DNA of 64,000 nt from NCBI GenBank assembly GCA_020099315.1, contig CP083650.1:2542001-2606000 (forward strand). The letters run 5' to 3'. Positions 1 to 7,060 of this stretch are shown one piece after another. Every line of letters starts with the position of its first letter. The first letter of the stretch is position 1. This DNA is from Citrobacter europaeus. GTDB taxonomy: Bacteria; Pseudomonadota; Gammaproteobacteria; Enterobacterales; Enterobacteriaceae. A program made the position numbers and the translations under genes. The notes under the pieces were generated by a model. That model was not told the origin of the DNA, did not search any database, and saw only the letters and a program-made list of their open reading frames with translations.

Positions 1-714
1 GGAGCTCCTGTCTATCAGGTCAAGTTAAGTAATTATTCACTGTTAAAGTTTAAAATCACCAACCGTGATTTTGATACTTTTCAGGCTGATAATGATCAAT
101 TTATCAATCCGCATCATGACCGTTTTGATTCTGAACGCTGGGAGAAAATTCATCAACATGGCAATCTTCCTGCCATCCTGAATTGGAATATGGCTAATGA
201 TTATTGTCAGTGGTTAGGGAAGTTAACGGATTTGCCTGTTGCGTTACCCACCGAAGCACAGTGGGAATATGCCGCAAGAAATCGTGGTCAGTACGTTGGG
301 TTTATGACCGACAATAATACAATAGAACCCGGAGTTAATGTTTCTTCTTTCGAAATGAGGCAAGCAATCAAGGACGGCTTTCTCACTCCTGTTGGACAAT
401 TTCCACCTTCGCCACTTGGATTATACGATCTCTCCGGCAATGGCCTCGAGTGGGTTAATGACTGGTATTCGAGAGACAAACCTGCCGGCACCGGTCCTTT
501 CATTGACCCCAAAGGACCGGCAATAGGGTATTTAGACAGTGAAGGCCCTGCGAAAGTCTTACGCCCTTATCAACCCAATGCTGATTCATCAGGTTTTGGC
601 GTGACTGTGCACGATCGTTATTATGCTGCCGTTTCTGCTTCTGTTGACTCCGCCAGTTCTTACACGGCCCGCTGCGTTATTAATCATTCGCAAAGGATAG
701 CGACTCATGAGTAA
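1..714 (+). CDS. SUMF1/FGE-sulfatase-fold protein, 5' end cut by window edge
   Basis: The reading frame is open from base 1, so the start lies outside the window and at least 237 residues are present. The C-terminal half carries the SUMF1 (formylglycine-generating enzyme-like) core: LPTEAQWEYAAR, then GLYDLSGNGLEW, then a final TARC. The fold is known from formylglycine-generating enzymes, EgtB/PvdO and many non-catalytic binding proteins. The paired catalytic cysteines of true formylglycine-generating enzymes are absent; only the lone Cys of TARC lies near the end. It overlaps the next gene by 8 bp (ATGAGTAA) and is its paralogue, so the two are probably co-translated. Family is clear; function is not. 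In other enterobacteria tandem genes of this type occur near type VI secretion effectors, but nothing in this window shows that. Confidence 0.75.
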   Translation, partial: GAPVYQVKLSNYSLLKFKITNRDFDTFQADNDQFINPHHDRFDSERWEKIHQHGNLPAILNWNMANDYCQWLGKLTDLPVALPTEAQWEYAARNRGQYVGFMTDNNTIEPGVNVSSFEMRQAIKDGFLTPVGQFPPSPLGLYDLSGNGLEWVNDWYSRDKPAGTGPFIDPKGPAIGYLDSEGPAKVLRPYQPNADSSGFGVTVHDRYYAAVSASVDSASSYTARCVINHSQRIATHE

Positions 715-1582
715 AAAATATTTATGGATTTCATTTCTTATCGCCGCGTTGTTGCCATGGCTGTTATTTTCTGATGCTTTGCACGATAACGTCAGCCGAC
801 TGTTCGCCCGTGTTGGCTCAATATTTTCAACCAACGATACCAACGGCCTGGTCAGGCAAACCCAGGCCGATATGATCGAGATTAAGGGTGGCTCATTTTA
901 CTTTGGTAAGTTTGATACTGAATATGGCAAACAACGTTATGCCGAACTGCGGTTCAATTACCCTTTAGAACTGAGAGAAGTTACCATTGATAATTTTTCA
1001 ATGACAAAATATCAGGTTACTTACGGGGATTATGCTATCTACACGCAAGTCAACGGCAAAGATCCTGTAGAGGTCACCGATCCAAATCAAAAAGAACTGA
1101 AAGAGGACCGTGTCCCGGTTTTACTCACCTGGCAAGAAGCGCGGGATTATTGTCACTGGTTGGGCAAAACAACTGGGAAGACAATGGATCTACCTACCGA
1201 AAAACAGTGGGAATATGCTGCCCGTAGCCGAGGCCAGTTTATTCTCTACCCCACGGACACCGGCATCGTAGAACCCGGAAAGAATGTACCATTGGAAACT
1301 GACAAAGAGCGAACAGACTATTCGGTGTTGCAATATAAACTGATGTCCGTGGGGAAGTTTCCTCCAAACCCACTTGGGCTCTATGATCTAGCCAGCAACG
1401 GAGATGAGTGGACGCGTGATATTTATCAGGAGACAGGTTATTGGGCTGATAACGATAAATATAAGAACGACAGAGTGGTACGCTCCCAGTCCATGAGTGC
1501 ACACGGGGGGGCACCAACAGTTTCACGCAGTTATGACGACAAGCAAGCCAGGAACACGGCACGGTGTGTCATGGAACCTTAA
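707..1582 (+). CDS. SUMF1-fold protein with N-terminal membrane anchor
   Basis: This 291-residue protein begins with a hydrophobic segment (about residues 5-24) that looks like an uncleaved anchor or signal, so the rest is probably periplasmic. The SUMF1 domain follows from about residue 62: MIEIKGGSFYFGKF, LPTEKQWEYAAR, GLYDLASNGDEW and a final TARC. It repeats the same motifs as the truncated gene before it, which it overlaps by 8 bp, so the pair is a tandem duplication. As in the first copy, the CxxxxC pair needed for formylglycine generation is missing. An enzymatic role is therefore doubtful, and a binding or immunity-type role is a guess. The start at 707 is favoured by the overlap arrangement. 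Confidence 0.75.
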   Translation: MSKKYLWISFLIAALLPWLLFSDALHDNVSRLFARVGSIFSTNDTNGLVRQTQADMIEIKGGSFYFGKFDTEYGKQRYAELRFNYPLELREVTIDNFSMTKYQVTYGDYAIYTQVNGKDPVEVTDPNQKELKEDRVPVLLTWQEARDYCHWLGKTTGKTMDLPTEKQWEYAARSRGQFILYPTDTGIVEPGKNVPLETDKERTDYSVLQYKLMSVGKFPPNPLGLYDLASNGDEWTRDIYQETGYWADNDKYKNDRVVRSQSMSAHGGAPTVSRSYDDKQARNTARCVMEP

Positions 1583-1741
1583 GCGCGATGCAAAACAGAT
1601 GACTGAATGAACAAGAAAACTAAGCGTACTGTTTTTTCTCCACAGGTAGCCTTCTTTTCTGTAGCCGCTAAGATGGGTGCATAAATCGTGTATAAATCAC
1701 GGTAAACTTCTCACTACACCTAAGCAGAACGAGAACAAAAA

Positions 1742-3229
1742 ATGAGTAACAATGATAATTACCATCAGCTCACCCGCACGTTCCTGCGGCTCTCTCGCTT
1801 CTCCCACCTCTCGGCAATAGCCAGTTGGGACATGTTTACCATGATGCCATCAGGCGGCAGCAAAGCTCGCGGCGAAGCGCTTGCCGAGCTGAGCGTGCTT
1901 GAGCATCAGCTGTTAACCGACCCGAAGGTGGCAACGTGGATCGCCGCAGCGCAACAGGAAGATCTCAACGATGTTGAGCAAGCGAACCTTCGCGAAATGT
2001 CGCGGCTACATCATCAGGCATCCCTATTGCCCGAATCGTTGGTAGAAGCAAAATCTCTTGCGGGAAGCCGCTGCGAGCATGCCTGGCGTAGTCAGCGACC
2101 CGCGAATGACTGGGAAGGATTTGCCGAAAACCTGAAAGAAGTCGTGCAGTACAGCCGCGAAGAAGCCCGACTTCGCGCAGACGCAAAAGGCTGTTCGCCT
2201 TATGACGCGCTACTGGACATCTTTGAGCCCGGAATGACCAGCGCCCAACTGGATGTCCTGTTTGCAGATGTAAAAAGCTGGCTGCCCGATCTGCTAAACA
2301 AGGTGGTGGCAAAACAGTCTCAGCAGTCGCTCATCCCCCCGGTTGGCCCCTTCCCAACCGCTATCCAGCGAGAGTTGGGGCTTGAAACGATGGCGCAGTT
2401 GGGATTTGACTTTACGGCTGGCCGACTGGATATCAGCGCACACCCCTTCTGTGGCGGCGTGCCTGAAGACGTTCGTATTACCACTCGCTATGATGAAAAT
2501 GAATTGCTCAGCGCACTGTTTGGCGTGATTCATGAAACCGGTCATGCCCGCTATGAGCAAAATTTGCCACGTAACTGGTTAGGGCAACCTATCGCTCTGG
2601 CACGTTCAACCGCCATTCATGAGTCCCAGAGTCTGTTCTTCGAGATGCAACTGGGACGCAGTAAAGCCTTTCTGACACGGTTAATTCCTGCTGTAACGCG
2701 CCACTTTGGCGATCAGGCTGCATTTGAAGAAAGCAATTTCATCGCCTGGAACCAGCAGGTTAAACCCGGGTTTATTCGTGTTGATGCCGACGAGGTGAGC
2801 TATCCCGCTCACGTGATCCTGCGTTATGAAATCGAACGCGCGCTCATCAATGGCGATATTGAAGTGGATGATATCCCGGCATTGTGGAATGAGAAAATGC
2901 AGGCCTGGCTGGGGCTGTCAACGATCGGAAACTATCGTAACGGTTGTATGCAGGATATTCACTGGACCGACGGCGGCTTTGGCTACTTCCCTTCCTATAC
3001 CTTGGGCGCCATGTATGCGGCGCAGTTGTTCAGTGCCGCAAACCGCGCACTGCCTGACTTGAATCAGTCTATTGCGCAAGGTGAGTTTGGTCCCCTGTTT
3101 GACTGGTTACGTCAGAACATCTGGCAGCATGGCAGCCGTTTCACCACTGAACAACTTATTACCCAGGCCACCGGAGAGCCGCTTAGCAGCCGTTATTTCC
3201 GCGCCCACCTGGAAGCCCGCTATTTGTAA
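1742..3229 (+). CDS. M32 family metallocarboxypeptidase (Taq type)
   Basis: A 495-residue cytosolic zinc carboxypeptidase of peptidase family M32, which removes C-terminal residues from peptides. The zinc site is visible: HETGH at residues 264-268, the third ligand in HESQ (Glu294), and the M32 signature around VDADEVSYPAH. Length matches the usual 490-505 residues. A TATAAA at 1691-1696 may be part of its promoter, but the Shine-Dalgarno sequence before the ATG is weak. It stands alone between the SUMF1 pair and asr. E. coli K-12 is not known to me to have a gene at this position, so it is probably part of the species-variable left flank. Confidence 0.9.
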   Translation: MSNNDNYHQLTRTFLRLSRFSHLSAIASWDMFTMMPSGGSKARGEALAELSVLEHQLLTDPKVATWIAAAQQEDLNDVEQANLREMSRLHHQASLLPESLVEAKSLAGSRCEHAWRSQRPANDWEGFAENLKEVVQYSREEARLRADAKGCSPYDALLDIFEPGMTSAQLDVLFADVKSWLPDLLNKVVAKQSQQSLIPPVGPFPTAIQRELGLETMAQLGFDFTAGRLDISAHPFCGGVPEDVRITTRYDENELLSALFGVIHETGHARYEQNLPRNWLGQPIALARSTAIHESQSLFFEMQLGRSKAFLTRLIPAVTRHFGDQAAFEESNFIAWNQQVKPGFIRVDADEVSYPAHVILRYEIERALINGDIEVDDIPALWNEKMQAWLGLSTIGNYRNGCMQDIHWTDGGFGYFPSYTLGAMYAAQLFSAANRALPDLNQSIAQGEFGPLFDWLRQNIWQHGSRFTTEQLITQATGEPLSSRYFRAHLEARYL

Positions 3230-3236
3230 TCTCATA

Positions 3237-3285
3237 CCGTGAGTCATTGTACATATCGTTACACGTCGATACCAATGACTCACGG
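3237..3285. repeat. 13-bp perfect inverted repeat upstream of asr
   Basis: CCGTGAGTCATTG (3237-3249) and its exact reverse complement CAATGACTCACGG (3273-3285) flank a 23-nt spacer. No T run follows, so it is a poor intrinsic terminator for the carboxypeptidase gene. The spacer contains the RstA box listed separately. Confidence 0.85.
3250..3263 (+). promoter_or_regulatory. RstA box of the asr promoter
   Basis: TACATATCGTTACA matches every fixed position of the published RstA consensus TACATNTNGTTACA. asr is a known RstA-activated acid-shock gene and rstA itself is in this window. A possible -10, TATAGT, lies downstream at 3306-3311. Confidence 0.8.
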
Positions 3286-3366
3286 AAGCCCTGTGATTAC
3301 AGCGATATAGTTATTTCAACGGCCCCGCAGTGGGGTTGAATGAAAAACCAAATCGAGGGTATGAGA

Positions 3367-3762
3367 ATGAAAAAAGTATTAGCTCTGGTTGTTGCCGCTG
3401 CTATGGGTCTGTCTTCTGCTGCATTTGCTGCTGAAACAACTGCTACAACCGCTCCGGCTGCTGCTGCAACCACTAAAGCTGCGCCGGCAAAAACCACGCA
3501 TCATAAAAAACAGCACAAAGCAGCGCCGCAGAAAGCTCAGGCTGCCAAGAAACACGCTAAAAAATCCACCACAAAACCGGCTGTAGAACAAAAAGCACCA
3601 GAGCAGAAAGCTCAGGCCGCTAAAAAACACACCAAAAAAGCAGCAACCAAACCAGTAGCAGAACAAAAAGCACCAGAGCAAAAAGCTCAGGCCGCTAAAA
3701 AACACACCAAAAAAGCAGTAAAACACGACACCGCTAAACCAGCAGCTCAACCTGCTGCATAA
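3367..3762 (+). CDS. asr: Acid shock protein Asr
   Basis: A 131-residue periplasmic protein induced by low pH. The N-terminus MKKVLALVVAAAMGLSSAAF is a signal peptide nearly identical to E. coli Asr. The mature part is almost only Ala, Lys, Gln, Thr, Pro and His, with 25-residue repeats built on EQKAPEQKAQAAKKH. E. coli Asr is 102 residues; the extra length here comes from an additional repeat. The start at 3367 is chosen because GAGGG (3355-3359) sits 7 nt before it; the upstream in-frame ATG at 3361 is too close to that site. Expression is expected to depend on RstA and PhoB. A strong hairpin follows, with ydgU immediately after. Confidence 0.95.
   Translation: MKKVLALVVAAAMGLSSAAFAAETTATTAPAAAATTKAAPAKTTHHKKQHKAAPQKAQAAKKHAKKSTTKPAVEQKAPEQKAQAAKKHTKKAATKPVAEQKAPEQKAQAAKKHTKKAVKHDTAKPAAQPAA
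3586..3735 (+). repeat. 75-bp tandem repeat inside asr
   Basis: Two near-identical 75-bp units start at 3586 and 3661 (both begin GAACAAAAAGCACCAGAG). They encode 25-residue Lys/Ala/Gln-rich repeats. A more diverged partial unit precedes them. Copy number probably explains the greater length compared with E. coli Asr. Confidence 0.85.
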
Positions 3763-3803
3763 CACATTTGTAGTCACTATGGCGTCCCCCACGCCATAGC
3801 ATA

Positions 3804-3840
3804 CGGCGCTAAATCGATCTGATTTAGCGCCGCCTTTCGG
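3804..3840 (+). terminator. Hairpin between asr and ydgU
   Basis: CGGCGCTAAATC (3804-3815) pairs perfectly with GATTTAGCGCCG (3821-3832) across a 5-nt loop. Only a short pyrimidine tract (CCTTTCGG) follows. It could be a partial terminator or an mRNA stabiliser allowing some read-through into ydgU. Confidence 0.6.
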
Positions 3841-3848
3841 AGGGTAAA

Positions 3849-3932
3849 ATGGTGTCACATTACCGCTTTGAGTTCATTCTTATTACCTTAATAATTTGCG
3901 CCTTCATTGCCATGCATTTTTATCTTTCCTGA
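3849..3932 (+). CDS. ydgU: Small membrane protein YdgU
   Basis: A 27-codon ORF directly after the asr hairpin encodes MVSHYRFEFI followed by a hydrophobic stretch ending in HFYLS. It closely resembles E. coli YdgU, a 27-residue single-span inner-membrane protein encoded just downstream of asr, as I recall it. Conservation of position, length and the terminal FYLS supports a real gene. GAGGG lies 4 nt before the ATG. Function is unknown; it is probably co-transcribed with asr under acid stress by read-through of the intervening hairpin. Confidence 0.8.
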   Translation: MVSHYRFEFILITLIICAFIAMHFYLS

Positions 3933-4032
3933 GTGTAGTTATCTGATTTTACTCCCACTTTCCCGCCGTCCCGTCTATAGTATTAACTGAGGGTTTGCTG
4001 TTAAAAATCATAATTCCCCACCAGAGTGTGAT

Positions 4033-4854
4033 ATGCATAAAACCATTGCTGTGTTACTGGGTTCAATTTGTTTACTTCCTGTCGTTGCGCATGCGGACCA
4101 GCCTGCAACAGCCAGCGCTGAAGCAGAAAACATAAAAACGTTATTTTTTGGTCATGACGATCGCACCAAGGTGACCGACCCAACGCAATCTCCGTGGGAC
4201 GCTATCGGGCAACTGGAAACCGCCAGTGGTAACTTGTGTACCGCCACGCTCATTTCACCACGTCTGGCACTGACGGCCGGACACTGCTTACTCACCCCGC
4301 CGAAAGGCAAGCCGGATAAAGCCGTGGTGTTACGCTTCGTGTCGAAAAAGGGTGTCTGGCGCTATGAAATTCATGGAATCGAAGGCCGGGTTGATCCTTC
4401 GCTCGGAAAACGTTTAAAAGCCGATGGTGATGGCTGGATAGTACCGCCTTCCGCGGCCCCGTGGGATTTTGGTCTGGTGGTGCTGCGTTACCCACCTTCT
4501 GGGATCACACCGCTGCCATTATTTGAAGGTGATAAAGCAGCATTAACCGCAGCGCTGAAAACCGCAGATCGTAAAGTTACGCAGTCGGGCTATCCGGAAG
4601 ATCATCTTGACGACTTATACACGCATCAGGATTGCGTAGTGACCGGCTGGGCGCAAAATACCGTTCTGTCACACCAGTGCGACACGCTCCCGGGCGACAG
4701 CGGTTCACCATTGATGTTGAAGACTGATTCAGGCTGGCAGTTGATTGGAGTACAAAGCTCTGCTCCGGCGGCGAAAGATCGCTGGCGGGCCGATAATCGC
4801 GCTATATCCGTAACCGGTTTTCGCGATAAGCTGGAAGAGTTGGCGAAGGAATAA
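4033..4854 (+). CDS. ydgD: Trypsin-like serine protease YdgD
   Basis: A 273-residue exported protein with a cleavable signal peptide (about residues 1-21, ending VVAHA). The chymotrypsin-family triad is complete: His84 in LTAGHC, Asp145 in PWDFGLVV and Ser223 in LPGDSGSP. Several cysteines could form disulfides, consistent with a periplasmic location. Length equals E. coli YdgD. The substrate is unknown. It is a single gene after asr-ydgU, and its tail faces mdtI. A 9-bp inverted repeat follows the stop. Confidence 0.93.
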   Translation: MHKTIAVLLGSICLLPVVAHADQPATASAEAENIKTLFFGHDDRTKVTDPTQSPWDAIGQLETASGNLCTATLISPRLALTAGHCLLTPPKGKPDKAVVLRFVSKKGVWRYEIHGIEGRVDPSLGKRLKADGDGWIVPPSAAPWDFGLVVLRYPPSGITPLPLFEGDKAALTAALKTADRKVTQSGYPEDHLDDLYTHQDCVVTGWAQNTVLSHQCDTLPGDSGSPLMLKTDSGWQLIGVQSSAPAAKDRWRADNRAISVTGFRDKLEELAKE

Positions 4855-4858
4855 CACA

Positions 4859-4882
4859 TGCTGCCCGCATTAACGGGCAGCA
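4859..4882. terminator. Hairpin between convergent ydgD and mdtI
   Basis: TGCTGCCCG (4859-4867) and CGGGCAGCA (4874-4882) form a 9-bp stem with a 6-nt loop in the convergent gap. No clear T run follows on either strand, so termination strength is uncertain. Confidence 0.5.
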
Positions 4883-4888
4883 CGGATA

Positions 4889-5218
4889 TCAGGCAAGTTT
4901 TATCATTATCATCCCGGCAAGCAACAACGCCACGCCGATCCAGCCTTTATTATTCAGGCGTTGACCAAACAACACCCAGCCTGCCGCTAACGTCGCGGCA
5001 ATCCCGAATCCGCCCCACAGGGCGTAGGCTACTGAAAGGTCGATACCTTTTACCGCCTGCGACAACGCGCTAAAGGCCGCGAGCACGGCAGCCAGCGACA
5101 ATACGCCATAAATCTTGCGGCGAAATCCATCAGAAAACTTCAGAAAGACGTTAGCGACAATTTCCAGCACGATGGCCATACCAAGCCATGCGCCGTGAAC
5201 CCACTCAAACTGCTGCAT
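4889..5218 (-). CDS. mdtI: Spermidine export SMR protein MdtI
   Basis: A 109-residue small multidrug resistance (SMR) protein with four membrane segments and the conserved Glu of the first helix (IVLEIVANVFLK). With MdtJ it forms the heteromeric inner-membrane exporter of excess spermidine. Near identity to E. coli MdtI is seen across the whole length. Its start overlaps the end of mdtJ by 14 bp, as expected for translationally coupled subunits. It is transcribed from the promoter upstream of mdtJ. Confidence 0.97.
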   Translation of the reverse strand: MQQFEWVHGAWLGMAIVLEIVANVFLKFSDGFRRKIYGVLSLAAVLAAFSALSQAVKGIDLSVAYALWGGFGIAATLAAGWVLFGQRLNNKGWIGVALLLAGMIMIKLA

Positions 5219-5567
5219 GGGTCACCTCTCTACCCGCTTTTGTCGGTTTTCGTGTACCTGATTTAATCAGTACAATACCTAACACCAGCGAGACCAGACC
5301 TGCCACCTTCATTGTGGACAAGGTTTCATCAAATAACAGCACACTAAATAGCGTAATAAATAAAATACCGATACCTTCCCACAAGGCATAGGCCACACCA
5401 AGGGCAATTTTTTTAACGGCAAAACTGAGAAAAATATACGATAAGGCGATCATTACCAGCATTAAAATAAAGCCCGAATTACCATGACCGACGCTTGCCC
5501 ATTTCATTGACAGCGTACCAGTAATTTCAGCCGCGATGGCCAGACCTAATAATATCCAGTAAAACAT
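5205..5567 (-). CDS. mdtJ: Spermidine export SMR protein MdtJ
   Basis: A 120-residue SMR protein with four predicted helices and the membrane-embedded Glu in AIAAEITGTLSMKW. It has the longer C-terminal tail typical of MdtJ (E. coli 121 residues). It is the first subunit gene of mdtJI and overlaps mdtI by 14 bp. A good ribosome site (AGGAGAAGC on the coding strand) precedes the ATG. Its long leader contains an mdtU-like upstream ORF, a terminator-like hairpin and a 14-bp palindrome, so expression is probably controlled after initiation, in keeping with the known response of this operon to spermidine. Confidence 0.97.
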   Translation of the reverse strand: MFYWILLGLAIAAEITGTLSMKWASVGHGNSGFILMLVMIALSYIFLSFAVKKIALGVAYALWEGIGILFITLFSVLLFDETLSTMKVAGLVSLVLGIVLIKSGTRKPTKAGREVTHAAV

Positions 5568-5604
5568 GATGCTTCTCCTGCTTGAGAATATAGTCCTTTG
5601 GGCC

Positions 5605-5618
5605 TACTGCATGCAGTA
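5605..5618. repeat. 14-bp perfect palindrome in the mdtJ leader
   Basis: TACTGCATGCAGTA is a perfect palindrome about 40 bp upstream of the mdtJ start codon. It could be an operator or an RNA hairpin. I do not recognise a regulator for it. Confidence 0.55.
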
Positions 5619-5621
5619 AAC

Positions 5622-5662
5622 CAAAAAAATAAAATTAGTTAGCTCAGCGCACAGCGCCAGCT
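5622..5662 (-). terminator. Attenuator-like hairpin between the uORF and mdtJ
   Basis: Read on the minus strand, AGCTGGCGC-TGT-GCGCTGAGCT (5662-5641) forms a stem with a small internal bulge. It is followed by AACTAATTTTATTTTTTT. This is an intrinsic-terminator layout placed before mdtJ and just after the uORF stop, suggesting premature termination control. Confidence 0.5.
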
Positions 5663-5678
5663 CAGGCAGAAGAAGGGA

Positions 5679-5780
5679 CTAAAGCGCGTTGCGCCAGTGT
5701 TGCTCACCCGCAAGCAAGAAAGTGGAGGAGGTACGAAGAAGTGTAGGTAAACGCAAAAACATCCTGAACATATTGTCCAT
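5679..5780 (-). CDS. mdtU: Probable upstream regulatory ORF (MdtU-like, 33 aa)
   Basis: A 33-residue ORF on the mdtJ strand ends 111 bp before the mdtJ start codon. It begins MDNMFRMFLRLPTLLRTSST and ends RNAL. E. coli has a described 34-codon uORF, mdtU, in the mdtJI leader whose translation couples mdtJ expression to spermidine. Position and length agree with it, but I cannot compare sequences residue by residue. Starts at the internal ATGs (codons 4 or 7) are also possible. The hairpin and T run between its stop and mdtJ fit a translation-dependent attenuation mechanism. Confidence is moderate because short ORFs arise by chance. Confidence 0.5.
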   Translation of the reverse strand: MDNMFRMFLRLPTLLRTSSTFLLAGEQHWRNAL

Positions 5781-5987
5781 AATATTACAATTATCCGCAG
5801 TGTTGCTTCTCATCATCGCGGATGATAATTGTCCTCGGTAGTTAAACACAGATGATTTGTATCATAGCTGCAAGACGAACTCAAAGTCTTTTCACTTCTT
5901 TACCTGCCCCGTTTGATTTTTGTTATAACGGCTCGACGCAAATCACACTATTATTCAGATTCAAAAATGAAAAACGCAGGAATACCT

Positions 5988-7022
5988 ATGGCGAAACCGA
6001 TCATCACGCTTAACGGCCTAAAAATAGTCATTATGCTGGGCATGCTGGTTATCATCCTGAGCGGCATCCGCTTTGCCGCAGATATCATCGTCCCCTTTAT
6101 TTTGGCGTTATTTATTGCCGTTGTGCTAAACCCCGTGGTGCAGCGGATGGTCAAACTTCGCATACCGCGCGTATTCGCGGTGTCATTGCTCATCGTTATT
6201 ATTGTGATGCTAATGGTGCTGCTGTTAGCGTATTTAGGTACATCCTTAAATGAGCTTGCGCGTACGCTGCCACAGTATCGTTCTTCCCTGGTTATCCCGC
6301 TTAAAAATCTCGAACCGTGGCTACAGCGCGCAGGGATCGGCGTTTCCGTGGACGAACTCGTCAAATATATCGATCCGAACGCGGCAATGACGCTGGTGAC
6401 CAATTTACTGACGCAGCTGTCTAATGCCATGTCGTCAATATTTTTGCTGCTGCTGACGGTAGTGTTTATGCTGCTGGAAGTTCCGCAGCTACCCAACAAG
6501 CTCAAGCAAATGATGAGTCGTCCCATTGAGGGAATGGCGGCGATTCAACGCGCTATCGACAGTGTATCCCACTATCTGGTGCTAAAAACGGCGATCAGCA
6601 TTGTGACCGGGCTGGTAGCCTGGGGCATGCTCTCAGCACTCGACGTGCGTTTCGCCTTTGTCTGGGGATTGCTGGCCTTTGCTCTCAACTATATTCCTAA
6701 TATCGGTTCGGTGCTGGCAGCCATTCCGCCTATTGCTCAGGTGCTGGTATTTAGCGGCCTTTACGATGCCCTGGTCGTATTGGCGGGTTATCTGGTCATT
6801 AATTTGGTGTTTGGAAATATCCTCGAACCGCGGATCATGGGGCGTGGGCTTGGGTTATCTACACTGGTGGTGTTTCTGTCGTTGATCTTCTGGGGCTGGT
6901 TGTTGGGGCCAGTCGGGATGCTGCTTTCTGTACCGCTGACCATCATCGTGAAAATCGCTCTCGAACAAACCAACGGCGGTCAAAGCATTGCCGTGTTGCT
7001 CAGCGATCTCAACAAAGAATGA
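5988..7022 (+). CDS. tqsA: AI-2E family transporter TqsA
   Basis: A 344-residue inner-membrane protein of the AI-2E exporter family. In E. coli TqsA (YdgG) influences export of autoinducer-2 and biofilm formation. The start MAKPIITLNGLK is chosen because it matches the E. coli N-terminus and AGGAA lies 5 nt upstream; the frame is open further upstream. Several hydrophobic segments and the family-typical ALNYIPNIGSVLAAIPP and GNILEPRIMGRGLGLS regions are present. The end SIAVLLSDLNKE is identical to E. coli. A hairpin follows the stop. Confidence 0.96.
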   Translation: MAKPIITLNGLKIVIMLGMLVIILSGIRFAADIIVPFILALFIAVVLNPVVQRMVKLRIPRVFAVSLLIVIIVMLMVLLLAYLGTSLNELARTLPQYRSSLVIPLKNLEPWLQRAGIGVSVDELVKYIDPNAAMTLVTNLLTQLSNAMSSIFLLLLTVVFMLLEVPQLPNKLKQMMSRPIEGMAAIQRAIDSVSHYLVLKTAISIVTGLVAWGMLSALDVRFAFVWGLLAFALNYIPNIGSVLAAIPPIAQVLVFSGLYDALVVLAGYLVINLVFGNILEPRIMGRGLGLSTLVVFLSLIFWGWLLGPVGMLLSVPLTIIVKIALEQTNGGQSIAVLLSDLNKE

Positions 7023-7027
7023 ACGAT

Positions 7028-7060
7028 TGCCCCGACATCGCGGGGCATCTGTTTATCGTT
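7028..7060. terminator. Terminator between tqsA and the convergent MFS gene
   Basis: TGCCCCG (7028-7034) pairs with CGGGGCA (7041-7047), followed on the plus strand by TCTGTTTATCGTTTT. It probably ends tqsA transcription. Confidence 0.6.

Larger units (their letters stand above)
5568..5987. other. Divergent mdtJ/tqsA intergenic region
   Basis: 420 bp separate the divergent mdtJ and tqsA starts. The mdtJ side holds the mdtU-like ORF (5679-5780), an attenuator-like hairpin (5641-5662 with a T run) and a palindrome (5605-5618). On the tqsA side (about 5781-5987) I see AT-rich sequence but no motif I can name. Confidence 0.6.

Noticed and set aside
3379..3858. 159-codon minus-strand ORF opposite asr
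   Set aside because: Cys/Phe/Ser-rich low-complexity product that mirrors the Lys/Ala repeats of asr; it also covers ydgU.
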